DNA from: Prochlorococcus sp. AG-459-B06
Lineage (GTDB): Bacteria > Cyanobacteriota > Cyanobacteriia > PCC-6307 > Cyanobiaceae
DNA: 64,000 bases
Assembly (NCBI GenBank): GCA_003209475.1
Contig: QCQY01000001.1
Span: forward strand, 1 to 64,000
Direction: 5' to 3'
This document shows, piece by piece, positions 59,237 through 64,000 of the stretch (positions are counted from its first letter, which is position 1; each line of letters starts with the position of its first letter). Both the position numbers and the translations under genes were made by a program. The notes beneath the pieces are model-generated. The model ran no database searches and was not told the origin of the DNA. It saw only the letters and a list, made by a program, of their open reading frames with translations.

Positions 59237-59279
59237 ACGTTAATTTGGGCTTATTGGGTTAAAAAGTAGTTACTGTTAC
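59237..59279 (-). promoter_or_regulatory. NtcA-type promoter upstream of pgk
   Basis: 59266-59279 reads GTA-N8-TAC on both strands, the perfect NtcA half-site pair. On the minus strand TAACGT (59237-59242, TAnnnT) follows after exactly 23 nt, the class-II activation spacing, and pgk starts about 34 nt further on. Toward the divergent rbgA gene no -10 fits that spacing; a TATACT at 59338-59343 could serve it independently. Confidence 0.6.
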
Positions 59280-59416
59280 CTATGCCTTAATAAATTTTAA
59301 GAATTAACGATTATAAAAATTTTTTAGTCATTAAATTTATACTAAAATTTAGAAGTAAATACTTTTGAAACTTATAAAAACTAAAAGGAATACAAATTTT
59401 TATTTGATTTATTGAA

Positions 59417-60289
59417 GTGGACATACCCAAAATTCAATGGTACCCAGGCCATATCGCAAAAGCAGAAAAGAAATTATCTGAAGTTATAAATAAAGTAGAT
59501 TTAGTTATAGAAGTTAGAGATGCACGAATTCCTTTGTCAACAGGACATCCACACTTAAATAAATGGATAAATAATAAAAAACATATTCTTGTTATTAACA
59601 GATCAGACATGATCTCCCCTAATACAATCAATAGTTGGAATAAATGGTTTAATGCCAAAGATCAGTATCCTCTTTGGTGTGATGCTAAAAGAGGAATAGG
59701 TATTAAAGAAATTTGTAAGTCAGCCAAAGATTCCAGGTCGTCAATCGACGATAGAAGACTCTCTAGAGGAATGCGAATTAGGCCAATTAGAGCCCTTACA
59801 CTTGGTTTTCCAAACGTAGGAAAGTCAGCATTAATTAATAGAATTGCAAAAAAAAGAGTTGTAGATAGCGCTAGAAAAGCAGGCGTGACCCGTAATTTAA
59901 GATGGATAAAATTAGAAAGTGGTATAGATCTGCTAGATGCTCCTGGTGTTATACCTCCAAATTTAGAAGATCAAAAATCAGCACTTAATCTTGCACTGTG
60001 TGACGATATTGGCGAAGCTGCTTATGAAATAGAGAGTGTCGCAATTGGATTTATCGAAATTATTTCTACTCTTAACAAAGATAAGAATGCGAATATCTCA
60101 GTTAAAAAAATATCTAATAGATATGGCGTTGATATTGCAAAAGGCTTTAAGAGTCCTTCTGCTTGGATCGACGAAGCAGCTTCAAAACATACCTCAGGCG
60201 ATAAAAGGAGAATGTCTCATAAGTTATTGGAAGATTATAGAAATCAAATGCTGGGTAAAATTGCTTTAGAAGTCCCAATATGGAATTAA
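59417..60289 (+). CDS. rbgA: Ribosome biogenesis GTPase (RbgA/YlqF family)
   Basis: A circularly permuted GTPase of 290 residues needed for late 50S assembly. It has the family start IQWYPGHIAKAEKKL (residues 5-19), G4 NRSD near 55 placed before G1 GFPNVGKSALINR near 130 and G3 LDAPGVIPP near 175, then a C-terminal RNA-binding helical domain. It begins with GTG at 59417. It overlaps rluD by 10 nt, a translation/ribosome pair. Confidence 0.93.
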   Translation: MDIPKIQWYPGHIAKAEKKLSEVINKVDLVIEVRDARIPLSTGHPHLNKWINNKKHILVINRSDMISPNTINSWNKWFNAKDQYPLWCDAKRGIGIKEICKSAKDSRSSIDDRRLSRGMRIRPIRALTLGFPNVGKSALINRIAKKRVVDSARKAGVTRNLRWIKLESGIDLLDAPGVIPPNLEDQKSALNLALCDDIGEAAYEIESVAIGFIEIISTLNKDKNANISVKKISNRYGVDIAKGFKSPSAWIDEAASKHTSGDKRRMSHKLLEDYRNQMLGKIALEVPIWN

Positions 60290-61239
60290 ATAATCAAAAT
60301 TCTTTCGGCATTGGAGAAGGTGAGCTTATAGAAATTATTTATGAGCTACCACTTCCTATGAGGCTAGACAGATGGTTGGTAAGTAAAAGGCCAGAACAAA
60401 GTAGAGCAAGAATTCAACATTTTATAAATTCAGGTTTAGTACTTGTAAACTATAAGACTGCGAAAGCAAAGACCCCATTAAAAAATGGCGACAATATTCA
60501 AATATGGATGCCTCCTCCAGAACCTCTTATTTATTTGAAACCTGAAAAAATGGATTTAAATATCCTTTTTGAAGACGAGCACATCATAGTAATTAATAAA
60601 CAATCAGGACTAATTGTTCATCCAGCCCCTGGACACAAATCTGGAACTTTAGTGAATGGACTACTTTTTCACTGTAAAGATCTACCTGGAATTAATGGGA
60701 AACTAAGACCTGGGATTGTTCACAGATTAGATAAAGATACCTCCGGATGTATGGTGGTTGCAAAAAGCCAAGAGGCATTAGTAAATCTCCAGAAACAAAT
60801 TAAAGAAAAAATAGCCTCACGCGAATATATTGCAGTAATTCATGGAGCTCCTAATTCTGAAGAAGGCCAAATAGTGGGAAACATTGGCAGAGATAAATTA
60901 AATAGATTGAAATATAAAGTAGTTGAAGAAACTTCAGGAAGGTATGCCTGTACCTATTGGAAATTAGAAGAAAGATTTGGCAATTACTCATTAATGAGTT
61001 TCAAACTAGATACGGGGCGAACGCATCAAATAAGAGTACATTGCGCTCACATTAATCATCCAATTGTGGGTGATCCGTTATATGGAAGATGTAAAAAACT
61101 ACCATGTAAATTAGATGGCCAAGCTTTACACGCCATTAAGCTTGGACTTATACATCCAATAAATGGTAAGGAAATGATATTTGAATCAGAATTACCATTA
61201 GATTTTCAAAAATTACTAAGTGTTCTTAAAGTTAAATAA
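60280..61239 (+). CDS. rluD: RluD-family 23S rRNA pseudouridine synthase
   Basis: 319 residues. An N-terminal S4 domain (RLDRWLVSKRPEQSRARIQ, near 29-47) is followed by the synthase core with the catalytic Asp in HRLDKDTSGCMVVAKS near 147-162, PGHKSGTLVNGLL near 118 and GRTHQIRVHCAHINHPIVGDPLYG (in parts) near 246-269. RluA/C/D cannot be separated fully by eye, but the S4 domain and length favour RluD, which modifies helix 69. It overlaps the end of the ABC ATPase gene by 8 nt. Confidence 0.92.
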   Translation: MELNNQNSFGIGEGELIEIIYELPLPMRLDRWLVSKRPEQSRARIQHFINSGLVLVNYKTAKAKTPLKNGDNIQIWMPPPEPLIYLKPEKMDLNILFEDEHIIVINKQSGLIVHPAPGHKSGTLVNGLLFHCKDLPGINGKLRPGIVHRLDKDTSGCMVVAKSQEALVNLQKQIKEKIASREYIAVIHGAPNSEEGQIVGNIGRDKLNRLKYKVVEETSGRYACTYWKLEERFGNYSLMSFKLDTGRTHQIRVHCAHINHPIVGDPLYGRCKKLPCKLDGQALHAIKLGLIHPINGKEMIFESELPLDFQKLLSVLKVK

Positions 61240-62830
61240 GATTTAAAGAGGAATTTAGAAGCGATTTTGTATACGTGTTTTGAGTTTTAGTGAATATTGT
61301 AGAACTTTCTCCTTGATCAACTATCTTTCCGTGATTCATGACTAACAACCTATCACAAAATCTTTTAGCAATGCCTAAATCATGAGTAATAAAGATAATC
61401 GTTAAATTCATTTTTTCTTGCAAGACTCTAAGTAATTCTAGAATCTCTATTTTTACTGAAGCATCCAACATATTAACGCTCTCATCACAAATCAAAATTT
61501 TTGGTTTCAATAATAGCGCTCTGGCTAATGAAATTCTTTGCAATTGACCACCAGATAATTGGCTAGGATAAGAATTAAAAAAATCATTATTTAAGGGAAG
61601 ATTTAAATTTCTTAACATTAATTTTATTTCTTTTTCGATTTTTCTTTTGCCTGAAATTTTTTGAATAAAAAATATATCTTCCAAAATATTTTTAATTGTC
61701 ATTTTTGGATTCAAACTTGAAAAAGGATCTTGAAAAATTATTTGCACATTATTATTCTTTTTAAAAGATTTATTTTTTTTCGATGCATGATTCTTATCAT
61801 AAATTTTTATTTCACCACCTCTTACTTTAATGAGTCCAATTAAAGCCCTACATAATGTACTTTTACCGCTCCCTGAAGAACCAACAATTCCAAGAGTCTC
61901 ATTCTCATATAACTTGAAAGTAACTTCATTTAAAGCCTTATTCCATTTATTAGTGAAAATTGAAGAATTTAATTTATACCAATGTCTTAGGTTATTTACC
62001 TCTAGAACGACCTGATCTCGAGCATTATTTTTAGTATTTGGTTCTAATACTATTTTTGAAGCATTTACTAACTTTTTCCCGATATCTGATTTTGGTGATT
62101 GAAAAATATCTAATATATTCCCTTTTTCAACAATCGAACCCTTTTCAATTATTGCAACTTTTTTACACCACTTTGCTGCAAGATTAATATCATGACTAAT
62201 TAAAATTAAAGTAGTATCAAATTCATTACATAGATGAATTATTTCTTGCATAATTTCAAAACTTGTTTTGGTATCTAAGCTTGTTGTAGGTTCATCAGCT
62301 ATTAATAATTTAGGTTTTAAAGCAAGTGCCATTGCTATAGAAACTCTCTGTCTCATTCCACCGCTAAATTGATGCGGGAAAGAATCAAGTCTATTTTCTT
62401 CAATTCCTACTTTTTGAAAAACTTCTCTTACTAATTTTTTAATAGCTATAGATGATTTAGTTTGATCATGTGTTTTAAATAATTCATATAAATGATCCCC
62501 AACCTTCATTAACGGATTAAGTTTTTTTATAGAGTCTTGATAAATAAATCCAAAATTCTTTCTTCTAAATAATTGTGCATCTTTGTTATTTATTTTCCTA
62601 GGATCTACACTAGAAATCGATAGATACCCTTTAGAAGTGGCCTTTTCAGGCAATATATTTACTAATGTTTTTGCAAAAGTGGTCTTTCCACATCCAGAAG
62701 GTCCTATTATGGCCAAATGATCTCCACTATCTATTTCCAAATTAAAATTTTTGATAATAGACTGCTGTTTTAGACCATATTTAACAGTAAGATTTTTAAT
62801 TACAATAATTTTTTCTTTATTTTTTTCCAT
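61232..62830 (-). CDS. Fused double ABC ATPase (oligopeptide-type, DppD-DppF-like)
   Basis: A 532-residue chain of two nucleotide-binding domains. NBD1 has GPSGCGKTTFAKTLVN near 38-53, FSGGMRQRVSIAMALAL near 157-173 and ADEPTTSLD. NBD2 has GSSGSGKSTLCRALIG near 316-331, LSGGQLQRISLARALLL near 429-445 and CDESVNMLD near 451. Architecture follows YejF/DppDF peptide or nickel importers. No permease or binding-protein gene is adjacent here, so the substrate is unknown and partners must be encoded elsewhere. It is divergent from spoT by 54 nt. Confidence 0.88.
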   Translation of the reverse strand: MEKNKEKIIVIKNLTVKYGLKQQSIIKNFNLEIDSGDHLAIIGPSGCGKTTFAKTLVNILPEKATSKGYLSISSVDPRKINNKDAQLFRRKNFGFIYQDSIKKLNPLMKVGDHLYELFKTHDQTKSSIAIKKLVREVFQKVGIEENRLDSFPHQFSGGMRQRVSIAMALALKPKLLIADEPTTSLDTKTSFEIMQEIIHLCNEFDTTLILISHDINLAAKWCKKVAIIEKGSIVEKGNILDIFQSPKSDIGKKLVNASKIVLEPNTKNNARDQVVLEVNNLRHWYKLNSSIFTNKWNKALNEVTFKLYENETLGIVGSSGSGKSTLCRALIGLIKVRGGEIKIYDKNHASKKNKSFKKNNNVQIIFQDPFSSLNPKMTIKNILEDIFFIQKISGKRKIEKEIKLMLRNLNLPLNNDFFNSYPSQLSGGQLQRISLARALLLKPKILICDESVNMLDASVKIEILELLRVLQEKMNLTIIFITHDLGIAKRFCDRLLVMNHGKIVDQGESSTIFTKTQNTYTKSLLNSSLNLI

Positions 62831-62884
62831 GATTTATAGCAAATTTTTCTAGACCTAAATAAAATACATCTAAAGCAATATAAA

Positions 62885-64000
62885 ATGTCCGAGGCAGCTG
62901 CAAATTCAAAAGAAAAAAACGAAATTGAAGTTTCTAAAACTATTTTGCCTGAAAATAAAAAATATGAAAGTGAATCTTTGAATTATCAAATAAAAATTCC
63001 CGATTGGCTTCTTAAAGATATTAATAATTTTGAAAAATCAAATAAAGAAAATGATGAGAATCAGAACCTTATAGTAAAGGCTTTTAAACTTGCTTATAAT
63101 GCTCATGATGGACAATTCCGCGCGAGCGGCGAGCCATACATTATCCACCCGGTTGCTGTTGCAAATCTCCTCAAAGAAATAGGTGCTAGTTCATCTGTTA
63201 TTGCTGCAGGCCTTTTACATGATGTTGTTGAAGATACTGGCATTGATTTATCCGAAATAGAAACAAATTTTGGATTAGAAGTAAAAATACTTGTAGAGGG
63301 TGTAACAAAATTAGGCGGCATTCACTTTAACAACAGGACTGAAGCACAAGCTGAAAATCTTAGGAAAATGTTTTTGGCTATGGCCAGTGATATCAGAGTT
63401 GTCTTAGTAAAACTTGCAGATCGACTTCATAACATGAGAACAATTGAATGGCTAAATGATGAGAAAAAACTAAGAATAGCGAGAGAAACAAGAGAGATTT
63501 ATGCACCATTAGCTAATCGACTAGGAATAAACAGATTTAAATGGGAATTAGAAGATTTAGCTTTTAAATTCCTAGAGCCTAAAGAATATCTAGATCTTAA
63601 AGATCAAATCGCTGTTAAAAGAAGTGATAGAGAAAAAAGATTAAAAGTAACTTTGAATCTTATGAAGGAAAACTTGGTTTCAGCAGGTTTGAAAAATTTT
63701 GAAATAACAGGAAGGCCAAAACATCTTTATGGCATCTGGAGCAAAATGGAAAGACAACAAAAGCATTTTCACGAGATTTATGATGTTGCTGCTCTAAGAA
63801 TTATCGTGGACAATTCAGATAGTTGTTATAGAGCTTTAGCAGTTGTTCATGATACTTTCAAACCAATCCCAGGTAGATTTAAAGACTATATAGGATTGCC
63901 AAAACCCAATGGATACCAGTCCTTACATACTTCTGTGATTGGAAGACATCGACCTATTGAAGTTCAAATTAGAACTACTTCGATGCATCAAATTGCTGAA
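62885..64000 (+). CDS. spoT: (p)ppGpp synthetase/hydrolase, N-terminal part (runs off the window)
   Basis: 372 codons are inside the window. After a polar N-terminus the HD hydrolase domain has AHDGQFRASGEPYIIHPVAVA near residues 74-94 (in parts), AAGLLHDVVEDTGID near 107-121 and LVKLADRLHNMRT near 175-187. The synthetase domain follows with TGRPKHLYGIWSKMERQ near 275-291 and PNGYQSLHTSVIG near 340-352. Both domains appear intact, so this is a bifunctional Rel/SpoT alarmone enzyme. TGS and ACT domains would lie beyond the end. Confidence 0.95.
   Translation, partial: MSEAAANSKEKNEIEVSKTILPENKKYESESLNYQIKIPDWLLKDINNFEKSNKENDENQNLIVKAFKLAYNAHDGQFRASGEPYIIHPVAVANLLKEIGASSSVIAAGLLHDVVEDTGIDLSEIETNFGLEVKILVEGVTKLGGIHFNNRTEAQAENLRKMFLAMASDIRVVLVKLADRLHNMRTIEWLNDEKKLRIARETREIYAPLANRLGINRFKWELEDLAFKFLEPKEYLDLKDQIAVKRSDREKRLKVTLNLMKENLVSAGLKNFEITGRPKHLYGIWSKMERQQKHFHEIYDVAALRIIVDNSDSCYRALAVVHDTFKPIPGRFKDYIGLPKPNGYQSLHTSVIGRHRPIEVQIRTTSMHQIAE

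Overview
The window is strongly AT-rich, gene-dense chromosomal DNA of a marine picocyanobacterium, almost certainly a high-light-type Prochlorococcus. The basis is the set of photosystem II genes (psbI, psbN, psbH, psbO, psbA), an NtcA regulator, a CP12 protein, beta-carotene hydroxylase, SulP/SbtA bicarbonate transporters, many short cyanobacterium-only proteins, very short intergenic gaps and frequent 1-4 nt gene overlaps. I see no insertion sequence, prophage, CRISPR array, rRNA or integrase, so this is core genome and not a genomic island.

Layout. 1-7 kb: end of glyA, cinA, leuC-leuD, a large LptD-like outer-membrane protein, the psbI/psbN/psbH cluster, pth. 7-14 kb: the leftward ntcA-DUF3084-YqgF-like operon, then a rightward degenerate CobO-like gene with dcd and thyX, a membrane thioredoxin, glmM and trmB. 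14-20 kb: membrane protein, ileS, tRNA-Leu(UAG), crtR, gatC. 20-29 kb: an alkyladenine glycosylase with a damaged or unusual 5' end, pyrB, small conserved proteins, coaBC, psbO, ATP sulfurylase, ftsH, a KDPG-aldolase-like gene, aroC. 29-34 kb: psbA with its own promoter and terminator and an unannotated-looking divergent 42-aa ORF, aspartoacylase, a GST-like protein, CP12. 34-43 kb: leftward hemB-VOC-mutS2-obg, then the rightward bicarbonate operon bicA-sbtA-sbtB, then trxB. 43-53 kb: a small helical protein coupled to an ABC1 kinase, enolase, a ClpB-type disaggregase, and the secE-nusG-rplK-rplA-rplJ-rplL block with a probable L10 leader. 53-64 kb: rnhA, pyrD, a CobC-like aminotransferase, murG, an exported unknown, pgk, rbgA, rluD, a fused double ABC ATPase and the start of spoT.

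How it fits together. The genes serve photoautotrophic housekeeping: inorganic carbon uptake (bicA/sbtA/sbtB), Calvin-cycle and lower glycolytic steps (pgk, eno, CP12), PSII assembly and repair (psb genes, ftsH), nitrogen control (ntcA), and amino acid, pyrimidine, tetrapyrrole, cell-wall and translation functions. Two NtcA-type operators stand out: one placed to autoregulate ntcA, and one perfect-consensus site between pgk and rbgA with class-II promoter spacing toward pgk. I do not find a clear new multi-gene defence or mobile system. The best leads are small: the psbA-divergent 42-aa ORF, the NtcA site at pgk, the missing start codon of the alkyladenine glycosylase, and the CobO paralogue without a P-loop.
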